Assembly (NCBI GenBank): GCA_018982785.1 | Contig: JAHHEN010000003.1 | Coordinates: 434,001 to 498,000, forward strand | Length of the DNA stretch: 64,000 nucleotides | Origin: Enterococcus innesii | GTDB lineage: Bacteria; Bacillota; Bacilli; Lactobacillales; Enterococcaceae | Reading direction: 5' to 3' | Shown: piece by piece, positions 14,584-25,511 of the stretch | Position numbering within the stretch: the first letter of the stretch is position 1 | Layout of the letters: every line of letters starts with the position of its first letter | Notes under the pieces: generated by a model | The model's database searches: none | What the model was told of the DNA's origin: nothing | Seen by the model: the letters and a program-made list of their open reading frames with translations, nothing else | Program-made: the position numbers and the translations under genes

Positions 14584-14599
14584 GCTATGTCGCCTTGAT

Positions 14600-14860
14600 T
14601 TATTCACTCAATTGATTGAAAAAAAGGCGCAATTCTTGCTTTCTCTGACTTGTGAGCTGGGCTTTGGGAATGCCTTGGATCGCCCCCTCAATGCCATAGA
14701 GCATGTGCAGGCAAGCACCTGCATCGCATTGTTGGCGGATCGTTAGAAAAACCGCTTCGGCTTTTTTGGCGCGTAATTGCTCCGGGGTATTGATACCGAT
14801 CCTAACGAAATGATCCGCTAAAACCTGTCCAACATTTGGTAACTTTTGCAGTTCATTCAT
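14600..14860 (-). CDS. TfoX C-terminal domain protein
   Basis: An 86-residue protein that is essentially one TfoX_C domain: LPNVGQVLADHFVRIGINTP is the helix-hairpin-helix-like start and LHMLYGIEGAIQGI the conserved middle. Full TfoX regulators have an extra N-terminal domain, which is absent. Such stand-alone proteins are common in Firmicutes with unknown roles. The start codon overlaps the stop of the upstream acetyltransferase gene (ATGA), so they are co-translated. Confidence 0.8.
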   Translation of the reverse strand: MNELQKLPNVGQVLADHFVRIGINTPEQLRAKKAEAVFLTIRQQCDAGACLHMLYGIEGAIQGIPKAQLTSQRKQELRLFFNQLSE

Positions 14861-15402
14861 AGGGTATCTCCTTTTTTTTTTTGATTATTGTCATCCTGCG
14901 CATCTTCCTCTTGACGAATCAACGAATAGAGCTTCATATCTAACAGCTGGTGATTTTTTTGCGCATTTTTTCGTAAAATTCCTTCCAACTCAAAGCCTGC
15001 TTTTTCCAATACGCGACAAGAGGAATGATTCTTAGCAAAAGGCTCAGCAAAAATACGAACAATATTTGACGTAGTAAATACATAGTCACATAGTTGCTGA
15101 ACAGCTTTGGTCATCAGGCCTTTTCCCCAATATTCTTCTGCGATGTAATACCCTATCTCAGCTGTTCTAAAATGGATGTTTTCTTTACGAAGGGCGCTAA
15201 TACTCCCCACAGCTCGATCATCCACAGTGATCGCAAAGGCGAATTCTGCCTTTGCGACAGATTGAATATAGGCTTGTGCATCTGCAACAGTGTAAGGAAA
15301 GGGGAGTCCATCTCGTAAATTGCCATGAATTGTCTGGTTATTTAGAGCTCGAGCCAGATCATTTGCATCACTCATCTGCCACCTTCTTAAGGAACACTTC
15401 AT
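14857..15402 (-). CDS. GNAT acetyltransferase, RimJ/RimL type
   Basis: A 181-residue GNAT enzyme that transfers acetyl from acetyl-CoA to an amine. It starts LRRWQMSDANDLARALNN, typical of RimJ/RimL-like proteins. Motif A is IAEEYWGKGLMTKAVQQL and motif B is FAEPFAKNHSSCRVLEKAGF (conserved Asn...Ser-Arg-Val-Leu-Glu). The charged C-terminal tail is poorly conserved. The substrate cannot be told from sequence. Confidence 0.85.
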   Translation of the reverse strand: MKCSLRRWQMSDANDLARALNNQTIHGNLRDGLPFPYTVADAQAYIQSVAKAEFAFAITVDDRAVGSISALRKENIHFRTAEIGYYIAEEYWGKGLMTKAVQQLCDYVFTTSNIVRIFAEPFAKNHSSCRVLEKAGFELEGILRKNAQKNHQLLDMKLYSLIRQEEDAQDDNNQKKKGDTL

Positions 15403-15493
15403 TTCAACGTCTCCTTTGCCAGTGCTTCATTTTGATCCTATTGTACGAGTTTGTGTGTTTTTTTACAAGCAAATCTCAAAAAAAAGATTGTTG

Positions 15494-15526
15494 AAAAAAA
15501 CCAGCTAGACAAACGTCTAACTGGTT
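15494..15526 (-). terminator. Terminator downstream of degV
   Basis: On the reverse strand AACCAGTTAGAC-GTTT-GTCTAGCTGGTT, followed by a T run. A 12-bp stem with one mismatch. Confidence 0.85.
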
Positions 15527-15582
15527 CTTTCCTTTACTGTCTCCATAAAGATAATTGCTTTTGTAAACACAGATAAATAAAA

Positions 15583-16431
15583 TTATTGCGCTGAAATAGC
15601 GATGCCAATGGCTTTTTCTCCTAAATGCGAGCCGATAACTGGTCCGAAGTGGCCAATCTCAATTTCTGCATTTGGGTATTTCGCTTGTAGTTTTGCTTTT
15701 TCTTCTTTGGCTACTTCTAAATTATTGGCATGGATTACATAAAATTTAACAGGCAATGCGATTTCTTGCTCCCGTTGACCAATGATATCTTCCGCGCGAT
15801 TGAATGCTTTTTTACTGGAACGAATGCGCTCGTAAAGCACAATTTTTCCTTGATCAAAAGTCAAAATCGGTTTGATTTTTAATAATCCGCCAATTAAGGC
15901 TGCTCCATTGGTTAAGCGACCGCCACGAACCAAGTTATTCAAGTCGTCCACGATCAGATAGGCATAGGTATTATCTCTGATAGTGTCCAGATGGGAAATG
16001 ATCTCTTCTACGGTTTTGCCTTGACTTGACAGATCAAGAGCGGTTTCTACCATGTGGCCCATCGGCATACTTGTGATTTTCGAATCGTAAGGAATGATTT
16101 GAACGCCTTCGATTTCATCGGTGATTCCATAAAGCGTTCCGATAAATCCAGAAATACCGCTTGATAAGTGGATACTAATGATCGTGTCGTAACCGCGATC
16201 TTTCAATGACTCATATAAGGCTAACACTTCACCTAGTACCGGTTGAGAAGTGGTTGGGAATTCTTTGCTGTTTTTCAGCAAAGCGTAATACTCATCAGCT
16301 TCAATGTCGATGCCCTCATTGTAGACTTTTCCATCTAAAATAACAGGGATCGGTATGATAAACAAATCTTCATGGTTTTTGATCCGTTCCGGCAGATAAG
16401 CTGTACTGTCAGTAACAACGGCTAATTTCAT
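15583..16431 (-). CDS. DegV family fatty-acid-binding protein
   Basis: A 282-residue DegV protein. These bind a fatty acid and, as FakB, present it to the FakA kinase. Typical features: KLAVVTDSTAYLP at the start, PTTSQPVLGE (about 61-70), SIHLSSGISG (about 88-97) and the C-terminal IEIGHFGPVIGSHLGEKAIG. The start is ATG 16431, with GAGGAAAAAG in front, rather than the ATG seven codons upstream. It stands alone between terminators and the LCP gene. Confidence 0.9.
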   Translation of the reverse strand: MKLAVVTDSTAYLPERIKNHEDLFIIPIPVILDGKVYNEGIDIEADEYYALLKNSKEFPTTSQPVLGEVLALYESLKDRGYDTIISIHLSSGISGFIGTLYGITDEIEGVQIIPYDSKITSMPMGHMVETALDLSSQGKTVEEIISHLDTIRDNTYAYLIVDDLNNLVRGGRLTNGAALIGGLLKIKPILTFDQGKIVLYERIRSSKKAFNRAEDIIGQREQEIALPVKFYVIHANNLEVAKEEKAKLQAKYPNAEIEIGHFGPVIGSHLGEKAIGIAISAQ

Positions 16432-16524
16432 TCTTTTTCCTCGTTTCAACAAATTTCAAACGTCATTAATAATATAGCATAAATTTACTTACTTTCAAAT
16501 GGTTTTCAGAACTTTTCATTCTGC

Positions 16525-17798
16525 TTATTCATTAAGAAAATTCCTGATTGCTTGTTGATTGGTTTCAAGATTAACGACTAACACACTTCCGGCACTCGCA
16601 CTTGAACCGTATTGCCAAGAGTCAGCGACTGGGACAGTCAAGCTGTCGACTCCTCCCGCCCCTCGAGCAATCGAGAAGGTATTTTTTAATAGGAAAGACA
16701 TTGGCAGGTTGGTGGAAGCATAGCCTAAGACTTTTCCTGCTGCATAAGGCAATTTTAAAATAGCTAAAGGATTTTTCATTTCGCTAAAGATCGCATCCAT
16801 TACTTGCTGCTGTCGTCTTACGCGACCGAAGTCACCTTCTTCGTCCATCCGAAAACGTGCGTATTGCAACAGCTCAAGCCCATTCATTTGTTGTTGCCCT
16901 TGTTTGATGGCAACTTCAAGATTTTTACTCATATCTTTTTCCGCGTTGATAGCAACGCCAGAGGGAAACAGTGTGTCGATCACTTTTTCAAAGGAACGAA
17001 AGTCAACTTTTGCATAATAATTGGTTTCTAGACCGAAGTTCTCTGCTAACGTTTGTCTGACTAAATCAGCACCACCAAAGGCGTACGCCGCATTGATCTT
17101 GTTTTCGCCATAACCAGGAATGGTCACCAAGGTATCACGCATAAAGGAAATGAGCTTCGGTTTTTTGCTAGGGCCATCTAATTGCAAAACCATAATGGTG
17201 TCTGCTCGTCCAGCTTCTCCTTCACGACTATCACTACCAATGAGCAATATATTACGAGCACCATTTGCAGCTGCCGTACCATTAAAAGTCTCCTCATCAG
17301 TTGTAGCAAAAGCAGAGTCACTTCTTGCGACTTGCTGACCGACAAGAAATGCAATCAATGAATAGGCAAAAAGCACCAATAGTACCCGGATCACAATACG
17401 CAGAACTGGGTGCTTCCGCTTTTTCTTTTGTTTGGGTGGCTTGCTCTTCTTAAGCTTTTGCGCTTTTTGTTTGCTTTGTTCCTGACTTTGATGTATCGCA
17501 GGCCCCTGAGCAGATAGCGGGGGAATTGCACTTTTTCGTCCCTCAGTTTTTATTGATCCTACTTGTGTCTGTTCTCGGAAACTTTGGGCCACACGAGGGT
17601 CGCTTGCCCTAGACTGCTGGGTGTTTTGATAAGAAATATCTCCTACTTCCTCATCAGCAGACGGAGTAGAATCGCTCGGTCTGACGCGCTGGTTTCTTTT
17701 TTGGCTTCTCTGCGGGCAAAGATACTTTCTTTGGCTGCCTGACTGGATTCCTTTTCTAGCCGCTCATGCAGTTTTTTATTTTTTTCCATCCTGCTCAT
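16525..17798 (-). CDS. LytR-CpsA-Psr (LCP) cell-wall transferase, one apparent frameshift
   Basis: LCP enzymes attach teichoic acids or capsule to peptidoglycan outside the cell. The N-terminal part begins at ATG 17798 (GGAGG upstream) as MSRMEKNKKLHERLEKES. The main frame resumes after a shift at the A6 run near 17710, where one more A restores ARREAKKRNQRVRPSDSTPS. Then come a basic cytoplasmic region, one transmembrane helix (VIRVLLVLFAYSLIAFLVG) and the LCP domain with NILLIGSDSREGEAGRADTI and QYARFRMDEEGDFGRVRRQQ, which includes the conserved Arg and Asp residues. It follows pheA as psr does in other enterococci. Confidence 0.88.
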
Positions 17799-17818
17799 TG
17801 CTTCTGATCCTCCAACTA

Positions 17819-17876
17819 AAAAATAGCTCTCTGTCTATAAGGATACCCTAGACCTTATAGAAAGAAAGCTATTTTC
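17819..17876 (-). terminator. Terminator of the aro operon
   Basis: On the reverse strand AAATAGCTTTCTTTCTATAAGG pairs, with two mismatches, with CCTTATAGACAGAGAGCTATTT, then T. It lies after the last gene (GNAT 17916-18386) and before the LCP gene. Confidence 0.8.
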
Positions 17877-17915
17877 TGAAATTTTAACCTTTTTCTAGGA
17901 AATTTCTTCATTTTT

Positions 17916-18386
17916 TTACCTTAGATGCTTTGATGCTCCTTGTCGTGTGCTCACAAATCCTGCTTGCTCATAAAATGATTTCACTGGATTTGCCGACCAA
18001 AAGTTTAGTGAAAGATCAGCGAAGCCTTTTTCCAGCGCAACGTTTTCAGCAAATGCCAACAATTGTTTTCCAATATGCATCCCTTGGTACCGAGGGTCAA
18101 CAGCGATCGCTGCAATTTCCAGCCACTTTCGTTCATGCATCATCGCATTTTGTGGCAAACGGACCTCTTGAAGATGCACAAAGCCACAAGGCTGTTCCGC
18201 CAACCAAGCGATAAAAAAGTGGTGGCTTGGCTCTTGCAGCTGCTGTGTGATTGCTTGTTCAAATCTTGACTGATCAAAGGGCTTAAAAATCGTTGGGTAC
18301 CATTGATGGTGCTGCGTTTGGATCTCTTTATGAAACGTTGCTAAAAGTGTTTCATCTTGGCTAATTTTTATTTTGACTTGAGTCAT
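17916..18386 (-). CDS. GNAT acetyltransferase
   Basis: A 156-residue GNAT protein. The acetyl-CoA site is IAAIAVDPRYQGMHIGKQLL (R/Q-x-x-G-x-G/A type, about 91-110), followed by ENVALEKGFADLSLNFWSAN and FYEQAGF. The start overlaps the pheA stop by 26 bp, making it the last gene of the aro operon. The substrate is unknown. Placement with aromatic amino acid genes may be incidental. Confidence 0.85.
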   Translation of the reverse strand: MTQVKIKISQDETLLATFHKEIQTQHHQWYPTIFKPFDQSRFEQAITQQLQEPSHHFFIAWLAEQPCGFVHLQEVRLPQNAMMHERKWLEIAAIAVDPRYQGMHIGKQLLAFAENVALEKGFADLSLNFWSANPVKSFYEQAGFVSTRQGASKHLR

Positions 18387-19251
18387 TTTTTGTCACTTCC
18401 TCAACAACATTTACCGAGTACACGCCGAGAAGATGGACGTGTCCACCCAACAACTGAATCTCTTCAAAGGCATTTACAATCAGTTGCCACGGTTTGTCCA
18501 TCACTAGATCGATCACGAAAAAGTATTCCCCTAAGGTGGTTTTTGACGGTCGCGATTCAATTTTGCTTAAATCAATTTCCCGCCAGCCAAAGGTTGCTAA
18601 GATTTTGTGCAAGATCCCCGGACGATTTGCTGGCAATGTCACAAAAATGGTTGCTTTTTCGGCTGTTTGTTCTGGTACTTCGGTGTTGGCTGTTTTCTTT
18701 GTCAAAACCCAAAAGCGGGTTTGATTAAAGGCAACATCTTGGATATTGGTTTCTTTGATCGTTACTTGATAAGCGAAAGCTGCTTCTTTGGAAGCAATCG
18801 CCGCAACTGCTTCTTCTGGATGTTTTGCTACGTAGGCTGCTGCAGTCGTTGTGGAAGCAACCGCCTCAACAGTAGCGCCAGCAAATCGGGCTTCGATAAA
18901 GTCGGCACATTGCGCCAATGCTTGCGGATGAGAAATTATCTTAGTGATGGGACGGTTGTCTTTTGCTGTTTGCTGAGAAACTAACAATTGATGATTGATC
19001 GGTAAAATAATTTCCTGTTCAATGCTCAACTGATTTTGACGAAACAGCGTATCAATCGTGGCATGAACAGACCCTTCTAATGCATTCTCATTGGGAACGA
19101 CCGCTCGATCGATTACGCCGTTAGCTAGCGCTTGAATACAAAGAGGAATCGATCCATAGGGCATAAATGTATTTTCTGGATACGCTTCTTGCGCAGCTAA
19201 ATACGTAAAAGAACTTTCAGGTCCTAAATAACCAATCTTCATTTTAGGCAC
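18361..19251 (-). CDS. pheA: Prephenate dehydratase
   Basis: Converts prephenate to phenylpyruvate, the Phe branch. It has the dehydratase domain (KIGYLGPESSFTYLAAQEAY at the N-terminus, VVPNENALEGSVHATIDTLF, NQTRFWVL at about 178-186) and a C-terminal ACT domain (RPGILHKILATFGWREIDLS, with the ESRPSKTTLGEYFF segment that binds Phe). The ESRP motif implies feedback inhibition by Phe. There is no chorismate mutase domain. The start overlaps aroK by 8 bp. Confidence 0.94.
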   Translation of the reverse strand: MPKMKIGYLGPESSFTYLAAQEAYPENTFMPYGSIPLCIQALANGVIDRAVVPNENALEGSVHATIDTLFRQNQLSIEQEIILPINHQLLVSQQTAKDNRPITKIISHPQALAQCADFIEARFAGATVEAVASTTTAAAYVAKHPEEAVAAIASKEAAFAYQVTIKETNIQDVAFNQTRFWVLTKKTANTEVPEQTAEKATIFVTLPANRPGILHKILATFGWREIDLSKIESRPSKTTLGEYFFVIDLVMDKPWQLIVNAFEEIQLLGGHVHLLGVYSVNVVEEVTKNDSSQNKN

Positions 19252-19750
19252 CCGCTTTAGTTAAAATTTCCTGAACGATTTCTTGTGGTACTTTGTTTGT
19301 CGTTTCAACGATCAATGAAGCAGTTTCTTCATAAAGAGGGATCCGAGGTCGGTAAACAGCCAATATTTCTTCGGGTGTTTTCGAGACAACCAAGGGACGA
19401 ATGCTACCAGTATCCGCCTTTAAACGGTGGATCAGTTCCTCGGGATCTGTTTTTAAATACACGACTAAGGGCATCTCTTTTAAAAGTTGACGATTTTCTT
19501 CTTTTAATACAATGCCCCCACCTGTGGAAATAATTTGTTCCTTTGCCAGGGTTTTTGCTAAAATATCCGTTTCGATTTTGCGAAAGGCTTCCTCACCGTG
19601 TTGGTCAAAAAATTCTTGAATGGTCATGCCGATCTCAGCAACGATCAAGTCATCAAAATCCACATGGGACTGTTTCGTTTCTTCAGCCAAAAGACGACCA
19701 ATCGTGGTCTTTCCGGCACCCATAAAGCCAATTAATATCACTTTTTTCAC
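19244..19750 (-). CDS. aroK: Shikimate kinase
   Basis: A 168-residue kinase that phosphorylates shikimate with ATP. Walker A is [12 protein letters not shown] (8-19), shikimate-binding [12 protein letters not shown] (about 31-42), then [14 protein letters not shown] and the lid region SIRPLV. Its ATG overlaps the aroA stop (ATGA-type), so the two are coupled. Confidence 0.94.
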   Translation of the reverse strand: MKKVILIGFMGAGKTTIGRLLAEETKQSHVDFDDLIVAEIGMTIQEFFDQHGEEAFRKIETDILAKTLAKEQIISTGGGIVLKEENRQLLKEMPLVVYLKTDPEELIHRLKADTGSIRPLVVSKTPEEILAVYRPRIPLYEETASLIVETTNKVPQEIVQEILTKAGA

Positions 19751-21036
19751 TCGCTGTCTCCTCCTTTGGCCAAACGCGCGACATCCTCAAAAAAATCAGG
19801 ATAAGAAACTGCTACGGCTTCGGCTTTTTCTAATTCTACCTCTTCATCTGTCAATAAGGCGGCAATCTGCAACATCATACCGATACGATGATCTCCCCGA
19901 CTTGAGACCTTTCCGCCATGCAAAGGAGTAGGTCCGTTGATGATCAAGCCGTCCTCGGTAGGAGTGATATCCGCCCCTAATTTTCTCAGCTCTTCGGCAG
20001 TTGCATCAATTCTATTGGTTTCTTTTACTTTTAACTCCTCTGCATCTTTGATGACCGTTTTACCATGAGCTTGTGTAGCCAATAAGGCAATGATCGGTAA
20101 TTCATCAATCAGACGCGGAATAATGTCGCCGGCGATGGTTACTGCCTGCAAGGTAGAACTTTGAACAGTGAGGTCAGCCGATTGATTTTGATCATCTTGA
20201 TTAGAAAAAGCAATCGATGCCCCCATTTCTTCTAACACATCAAGGATCCCTGTACGTGTCGGGTTGATTCCGACATTTTCTAAAATGATCTCACTATCGG
20301 GCATAACCGTACCTGCGGTTAGGAAGAAGGCAGCCGAAGAAATATCTCCCGGAACGACTACTTCTTGGCCGTGCAGTGTTTGTGGTCCGGTTACGGTAAT
20401 CGTTTTGCCTTGGGTGGTGATCACACCACCGAATTGACGGATCATTTCTTCAGTATGGTTACGGCTCGCCTCTTTTTCAATGATCGTCGAGGTACCTTGT
20501 GCTTGCAATGCCGCAAAAATCAGCGCCGATTTTACTTGGGCACTTGCTACGGGCATCTGATAATTGATGGGCTGTAAAGAAGCAGTACCATTAACGGTGA
20601 TCGGTGGGAATTCCGTCTGTTCATGCCCTGTAACATTTGCCCCCATTTCTCTTAAGGGCAGCATCACTCGGTTCATCGGACGTTTATTCAAAGAGTTATC
20701 GCCGAATAAGGTGGTTGTGAACGGCTGCCCAGCCAAAATTCCCATCATTAAGCGAATTGTTGTACCAGAATTGCCGATATCAATTGGGTCTTGGGCAGGC
20801 TTAAGGCCATTAAAGCCCTGTCCTTCAATCGTGATCGTCTGACCATCATCATGGATTGGAACTCCTAATGATTGAAATGCATGAAGAGTGCTATAGCAGT
20901 CTTCTCCCCGCAAGAAATTACGGACAGTCGTTGTTCCTTCGGCTAATGCCCCGAACATGATACTGCGATGCGAGATCGATTTATCGGCGGGAACAGCTAT
21001 CGTCCCTCTTAAATGTGTTGCTTTTTTTAGTTTCAT
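19747..21036 (-). CDS. aroA: EPSP synthase (3-phosphoshikimate 1-carboxyvinyltransferase)
   Basis: A 429-residue enzyme joining shikimate-3-phosphate and [22 protein letters not shown] (substrate Lys and Ser), [19 protein letters not shown], the LNKRPM segment and [20 protein letters not shown] are all canonical. The GNSGTT sequence places Ser where many glyphosate-sensitive enzymes have Ala, as in class II (Gram-positive) enzymes. Confidence 0.95.
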   Translation of the reverse strand: MKLKKATHLRGTIAVPADKSISHRSIMFGALAEGTTTVRNFLRGEDCYSTLHAFQSLGVPIHDDGQTITIEGQGFNGLKPAQDPIDIGNSGTTIRLMMGILAGQPFTTTLFGDNSLNKRPMNRVMLPLREMGANVTGHEQTEFPPITVNGTASLQPINYQMPVASAQVKSALIFAALQAQGTSTIIEKEASRNHTEEMIRQFGGVITTQGKTITVTGPQTLHGQEVVVPGDISSAAFFLTAGTVMPDSEIILENVGINPTRTGILDVLEEMGASIAFSNQDDQNQSADLTVQSSTLQAVTIAGDIIPRLIDELPIIALLATQAHGKTVIKDAEELKVKETNRIDATAEELRKLGADITPTEDGLIINGPTPLHGGKVSSRGDHRIGMMLQIAALLTDEEVELEKAEAVAVSYPDFFEDVARLAKGGDSE

Positions 21037-21045
21037 CGCGGCCTC

Positions 21046-22131
21046 CTATTTTTTTCGACATGAATAGGTCGTCTTTTTTTGAATCAGCTGCTCTGCTTGC
21101 AGCAAATCATTTTGCGTTTTGAATGAAATCTGTAAAACACCAATGATATCTTCTCGAGTTTCAAGAATTTTTAAGTTGATCAAAGAGAGCTGATGATCGC
21201 TCAATAGCCCCGTCACTTCAGCGACAACACCGGGATGATCCGGTACATCGATGAATAGATCGTAGAATGCCGGGATCGCTCCGTTTTGATGAACCGGCAA
21301 TTGGTCCCGTGTTTCCTTCGCGGATTCAAAGAACCGAAAGATCGCCGTTTCGTCTTTTTCCTGCAACCAGTGAGCCATGGTCATCATTTGTTTTTGCCAC
21401 TCATCGATCAGCTGCAGCAGTTCCTGTCGATTACTCAATAAGATATCGGTCCACATACGAGGGTCTGAAGAAGCAATGCGAGTGATATCGCGAAAACCGC
21501 CTGCTGCGAGTTGCTGTGCTCTAGGGTGTTCATGGTTGAAGGCATCTGCCTGATTGACTAATCCCGAAGCAATAATATGGGGCAAATGGCTCAACATCCC
21601 CGTGATTTGATCATGTTCTTGCGGAGCAAGTGCCACATACTTGGCCCTCGTCCCTCGAAAAAGCACCTGTAATTCTTCCACCCGCTGACTTTTCGTCGGC
21701 GTAAAGATATAGTAAGCATTCTCAAAGAGGTTCTCATCGGCTGCTGTGATCCCGGATTTATGAGAACCAGCCATCGGATGGCCCCCAATAAAATCAAAGG
21801 AAAAGGACTCGGCAAATTGCGTAATTTCTGCTTTGGTACTGCCTGTATCTGTCACCAGGACTGAAGGCTTTAGTGAAAGGGTCCCAAGTTGAGCAAGATA
21901 CGTTTTGGTGATCTCTACCGGCAATGCCAACAAGATCACGTCGGCACGAACAGCACCCTCAGAAAATGAAGGAGGTACTTCGTCTACTAAACTTGTTGCT
22001 AATGCGATCTCATTGGTTTTACGACAGTGATCCCACCCCATTAGATGGGTTTGGGGATGTGACTTTTTAATACATTTTGCTAAGGAAGAGCCGATCAATC
22101 CTAAACCGGCGACGAAGATATTTTGGTTCAT
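21046..22131 (-). CDS. tyrA: Prephenate dehydrogenase
   Basis: Oxidises prephenate to 4-hydroxyphenylpyruvate, the Tyr branch. NAD-binding GLIGSSLAK near the N-terminus, FIGGHPMAGSHKSG (about 125-138) with the conserved His and Ser, and a C-terminal ACT domain (FIDVPDHPGVVAEVTGLLSD) for Tyr feedback. The start MNQNIFVAGLGL at 22131 has GAGGA upstream. The ATG five codons earlier has none. Confidence 0.93.
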   Translation of the reverse strand: MNQNIFVAGLGLIGSSLAKCIKKSHPQTHLMGWDHCRKTNEIALATSLVDEVPPSFSEGAVRADVILLALPVEITKTYLAQLGTLSLKPSVLVTDTGSTKAEITQFAESFSFDFIGGHPMAGSHKSGITAADENLFENAYYIFTPTKSQRVEELQVLFRGTRAKYVALAPQEHDQITGMLSHLPHIIASGLVNQADAFNHEHPRAQQLAAGGFRDITRIASSDPRMWTDILLSNRQELLQLIDEWQKQMMTMAHWLQEKDETAIFRFFESAKETRDQLPVHQNGAIPAFYDLFIDVPDHPGVVAEVTGLLSDHQLSLINLKILETREDIIGVLQISFKTQNDLLQAEQLIQKKTTYSCRKK

Positions 22132-22175
22132 GAAAAGAATCCTCATTTCTACTGGAATTTTGGCTGTTTCTTTAA

Positions 22176-23342
22176 TCAGTAGGTTAACAAGTATTCCCGA
22201 TACGCCTGAACAGATGCAGTCAATTCTTCGAAAGAATCACTTGGAAACTTTTCTAATAGTTCATTGGCCACCACTGTTGCCACCACACTCTCACAAACAA
22301 CACTGGCTGCCGGAACGGCAGTGCTATCCGAGCGTTCCACACTAGCTTTATACGGTTCTTTGCTGTCGATATCCACACTTTGCAACGGCTTGTACAAGGT
22401 CGGGATCGGCTTCATAACCCCGCGAACCACAATTGGTTCCCCGTTCGTCATGCCACCTTCAAACCCACCTAGGTTGTTGCTGCGACGGGTGTAGCCCCGT
22501 TGTTCGTCCCATAAAATCTCATCCATGACTTTTGAACCTGGTAAAACACCGGCCTCAAAACCAACACCGAACTCAGCCCCTTTAAAGGCATTGATACTGA
22601 TCACGGCTTGGGCGATCTTCGCATCAAGTTTTTTGTCCCACTGCACGTAACTACCAAGACCAGCAGGAACGCCGCCAACAAGTACTTCCACTACACCGCC
22701 GATCGTATCGCCATTTCTCTTCGTTTGATCGATCAACTGTTTGATTTCTTCCTCGACAGATGGATCTAAGACCCTTACTTCCGAGGCTTCCGAGCGTTGT
22801 GCTATTTCTTTGACGGTCAACCCTTCAGGAATTTCTGCTTTGATGCCGCCTAACATCGTTACATGACCTGCCACATCGATGCCGAGTTCCTTCAAAATTT
22901 TCTTCGCGATTGCGCCAATGGCTACCCTCATGGTTGTTTCCCGGGCAGATGAGCGTTCCAAGACGTTTCGTAAATCTTGATGGTGGTATTTCATGCCGCC
23001 GACTAAGTCAGCATGACCAGGTCTTGGCCGTGCCACTCGTCGTAGTTTGCGGTCTTTTTCTGGTACCTCTTCGATCGCCATGACCTTGGTCCAGTTTTTC
23101 CAATCTTTGTTCTCAACCACTAAAGTCACAGGAGAGCCTAGTGTTTTTCCATGACGGATACCCGAAGTGATACGGACTTGGTCTTTTTCAATCAGCATCC
23201 GTCCCCCACGGCCATAGCCGGTTTGTCGTCTCGCTAATTCAAAATTAATGTCTTCTGCTGTTAATGGCAATCCTGCCGGTAAACCTTCGATAATGGCGGT
23301 CAACTCTGGTCCATGTGATTCGCCTGCTGTAATATAACGCAT
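22176..23342 (-). CDS. aroC: Chorismate synthase
   Basis: A 388-residue FMN-dependent lyase producing chorismate. Signatures: [65 protein letters not shown] and the C-terminal [13 protein letters not shown]. Full length for the Firmicute bifunctional type. It overlaps the aroB end by 43 bp. Confidence 0.96.
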   Translation of the reverse strand: MRYITAGESHGPELTAIIEGLPAGLPLTAEDINFELARRQTGYGRGGRMLIEKDQVRITSGIRHGKTLGSPVTLVVENKDWKNWTKVMAIEEVPEKDRKLRRVARPRPGHADLVGGMKYHHQDLRNVLERSSARETTMRVAIGAIAKKILKELGIDVAGHVTMLGGIKAEIPEGLTVKEIAQRSEASEVRVLDPSVEEEIKQLIDQTKRNGDTIGGVVEVLVGGVPAGLGSYVQWDKKLDAKIAQAVISINAFKGAEFGVGFEAGVLPGSKVMDEILWDEQRGYTRRSNNLGGFEGGMTNGEPIVVRGVMKPIPTLYKPLQSVDIDSKEPYKASVERSDSTAVPAASVVCESVVATVVANELLEKFPSDSFEELTASVQAYREYLLTY

Positions 23343-24418
23343 GATCCGTTACCTTCCTTTCTTATAATTAGGTAGTCTTTGATTTTTTCAGTCGGGATCG
23401 TCACGATTTTCGCCTGTCCGATCGCTTCTAATAGAATAATCTTCAATTGTTGCCCACGGGCTTTTTTATCATGAGTGATTGCTTGGTATAATTGCTCTTT
23501 ATCTATTTCACTTGGTGTGATCGGCAAATGAAACTTCTCAACCATTTCTGTAAGCTGCTGGGTCGTACCTTTTGGTGTTAATCCGATGGCTTCTGCATGA
23601 CGGGTGATCATGATCATCCCCATTGCAACCCCTTCGCCATGACTGGTGTCAAACGCGGCTGTTCTTTCTAAGCCATGCCCGATCGTATGACCGAAGTTCA
23701 GTGTCAGACGACTGCCATGATCAAAAGGATCTTCTTCTACTACTTTTTGTTTTACCTTTAAAGAAGCAGTGATTACTTTCTCAGCATGTGCCAAAAGATC
23801 GACTTCATCTTTCAAACCTGCTAACGTTTGCCAAAGCTCAGGATCTGCAATAGCGGCTGACTTGATGATTTCAGCAATGCCTTCTTGGACGCGTTTGAGG
23901 GGCAAACTTGTAAGTAAATCTGGATCGATCATTACACCGGCTGGTTGTGCAAATGTCCCGACGAGATTCTTGGCACTGCCAGTATTTACAGCTGTTTTTC
24001 CGCCGATACTTGAATCGACCTGTGCCAATAACGTCGTCGGAATCTGCAAGAAATCAATGCCTCGCATATACGTAGAAGCAACAAAGCCTGCAAGATCTCC
24101 AATTACACCGCCACCAAGAGCGATGATTCCATCGCTTCTAGTCATCCCTGATTGAGCAAGACGGTCATATAAAAAAGCAGCTTGTTCAAGGGATTTACTG
24201 TTTTCGCCAGCCGGCACGGCTAACAGTGTTGCTTCAAAGCCTGCGGCAGATAATGCTTCGATGATGTGTTCGCCATACAGGGGGGCGACATTGCTGTCAG
24301 TAATGACGGCAATGCGCTGTTTGTTCCATAATTGCTGGACCCAGGTTCCGACTTCTTGAAACGCCCCACGTTTGATGAGGATGTCATAGGAATGTTCTTC
24401 TAAATGGATGTGTAGCAT
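23300..24418 (-). CDS. aroB: 3-dehydroquinate synthase
   Basis: A 372-residue NAD- and metal-dependent cyclase of the shikimate pathway. Motifs: [62 protein letters not shown] and HGEGVAMGM (metal-binding His). The last 15 or so residues (after KIKDYLII) run into aroC in another frame and look unconserved. The true stop could be earlier if a base is missing there. Confidence 0.94.
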   Translation of the reverse strand: MLHIHLEEHSYDILIKRGAFQEVGTWVQQLWNKQRIAVITDSNVAPLYGEHIIEALSAAGFEATLLAVPAGENSKSLEQAAFLYDRLAQSGMTRSDGIIALGGGVIGDLAGFVASTYMRGIDFLQIPTTLLAQVDSSIGGKTAVNTGSAKNLVGTFAQPAGVMIDPDLLTSLPLKRVQEGIAEIIKSAAIADPELWQTLAGLKDEVDLLAHAEKVITASLKVKQKVVEEDPFDHGSRLTLNFGHTIGHGLERTAAFDTSHGEGVAMGMIMITRHAEAIGLTPKGTTQQLTEMVEKFHLPITPSEIDKEQLYQAITHDKKARGQQLKIILLEAIGQAKIVTIPTEKIKDYLIIRKEGNGSCVILQQANHMDQS

Positions 24419-24454
24419 TGATTATTGCACCTCTTTTATTGGTTGTCTTAGCGC

Positions 24455-25480
24455 TTAGTCTTGCAACGCTTTGATTTCTTTCATCGCTTTTTCCATGATA
24501 TGGACTTCTTTCATCATATTCATGTATGTTTTTTCGTTTAACGATTGCGGACCATCAGACCATGCATTGGCTGGATCTGGGTGGATCTCAACGATCATGC
24601 CATCGGCGCCGGCAGCAACGCCTGCTCTTGCCATTGGTGGTACGAGATCCCAAATGCCTGTTCCATGACTAGGGTCAACGATGATCGGGAAGTGGCTCAG
24701 TTTTTTGATGATTGGTACCGCACTTAGATCAAAAGTATTACGGGTCGCTGTTTCGTAAGTTCTGATTCCGCGCTCAATGAAAATCACTTCACTTTTATCT
24801 TGGACGGCGATGTATTCCGCTGCATTCAACCATTCGTCGATCGTCCCAGAGATGCCTCGTTTAAGGCCAATTGGTTTCCCAGTTTTTCCAACTGCAGCTA
24901 GCAATTTGAAGTTTTGCATGTTCCGAGCACCAATCTGCAAAATATCACTGTATTCCGCAACCATATCGATATGTCCTTCGTCCATGACTTCTGTGATGAC
25001 TTTCATACCTGTTTCATCGGCTGCTTGACGAATGTATTTTAACCCTTCTTCTTCAAGCCCTTGGAAGGCGTATGGTGAAGTCCGTGGTTTGAAAGCACCC
25101 CCACGTAAGATTTGTGCACCACCAGCTTTGGCAATTCGGGCACATTCACGAATTTGGTCTAAGCCTTCAATCGAACACGGACCAGCCATTGTGACAAAGT
25201 TGCCATCACCGATTTTTACGCCATCTACATCAACAACCGTATCTTGTGGATGGAATTCACGAGAGGTCAACTTGTAGGTATTTGAGATCCGAATGGCATC
25301 TTCGACACCTTCGTAGCTGCGAAAAGCGACATCTTGGATGCGGCGTGTATCTCCTTTTAAGCCGATAACAACCTGTTCTTTTCCTTGGTTGACTTGAACA
25401 TCCAACCCTTCTTTTTTGATTCTTTTTACAACGACTTCAACTTGTTCTGGGGTAGCACCTGGTTTCATAATTACGATCAT
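24455..25480 (-). CDS. aroF: DAHP synthase (type I beta, with N-terminal regulatory domain)
   Basis: The first step of the shikimate pathway, from PEP and erythrose-4-phosphate. Residues 1-70 ([20 protein letters not shown]) form the ferredoxin-like regulatory domain known from Thermotoga-type enzymes. The barrel follows with [43 protein letters not shown] and VDPSHGTG. The domain suggests feedback control by Tyr or Phe. Confidence 0.94.
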   Translation of the reverse strand: MIVIMKPGATPEQVEVVVKRIKKEGLDVQVNQGKEQVVIGLKGDTRRIQDVAFRSYEGVEDAIRISNTYKLTSREFHPQDTVVDVDGVKIGDGNFVTMAGPCSIEGLDQIRECARIAKAGGAQILRGGAFKPRTSPYAFQGLEEEGLKYIRQAADETGMKVITEVMDEGHIDMVAEYSDILQIGARNMQNFKLLAAVGKTGKPIGLKRGISGTIDEWLNAAEYIAVQDKSEVIFIERGIRTYETATRNTFDLSAVPIIKKLSHFPIIVDPSHGTGIWDLVPPMARAGVAAGADGMIVEIHPDPANAWSDGPQSLNEKTYMNMMKEVHIMEKAMKEIKALQD

Positions 25481-25511
25481 TTTTTCTTCCTACTTTCGTT
25501 TTTTTTTTTTT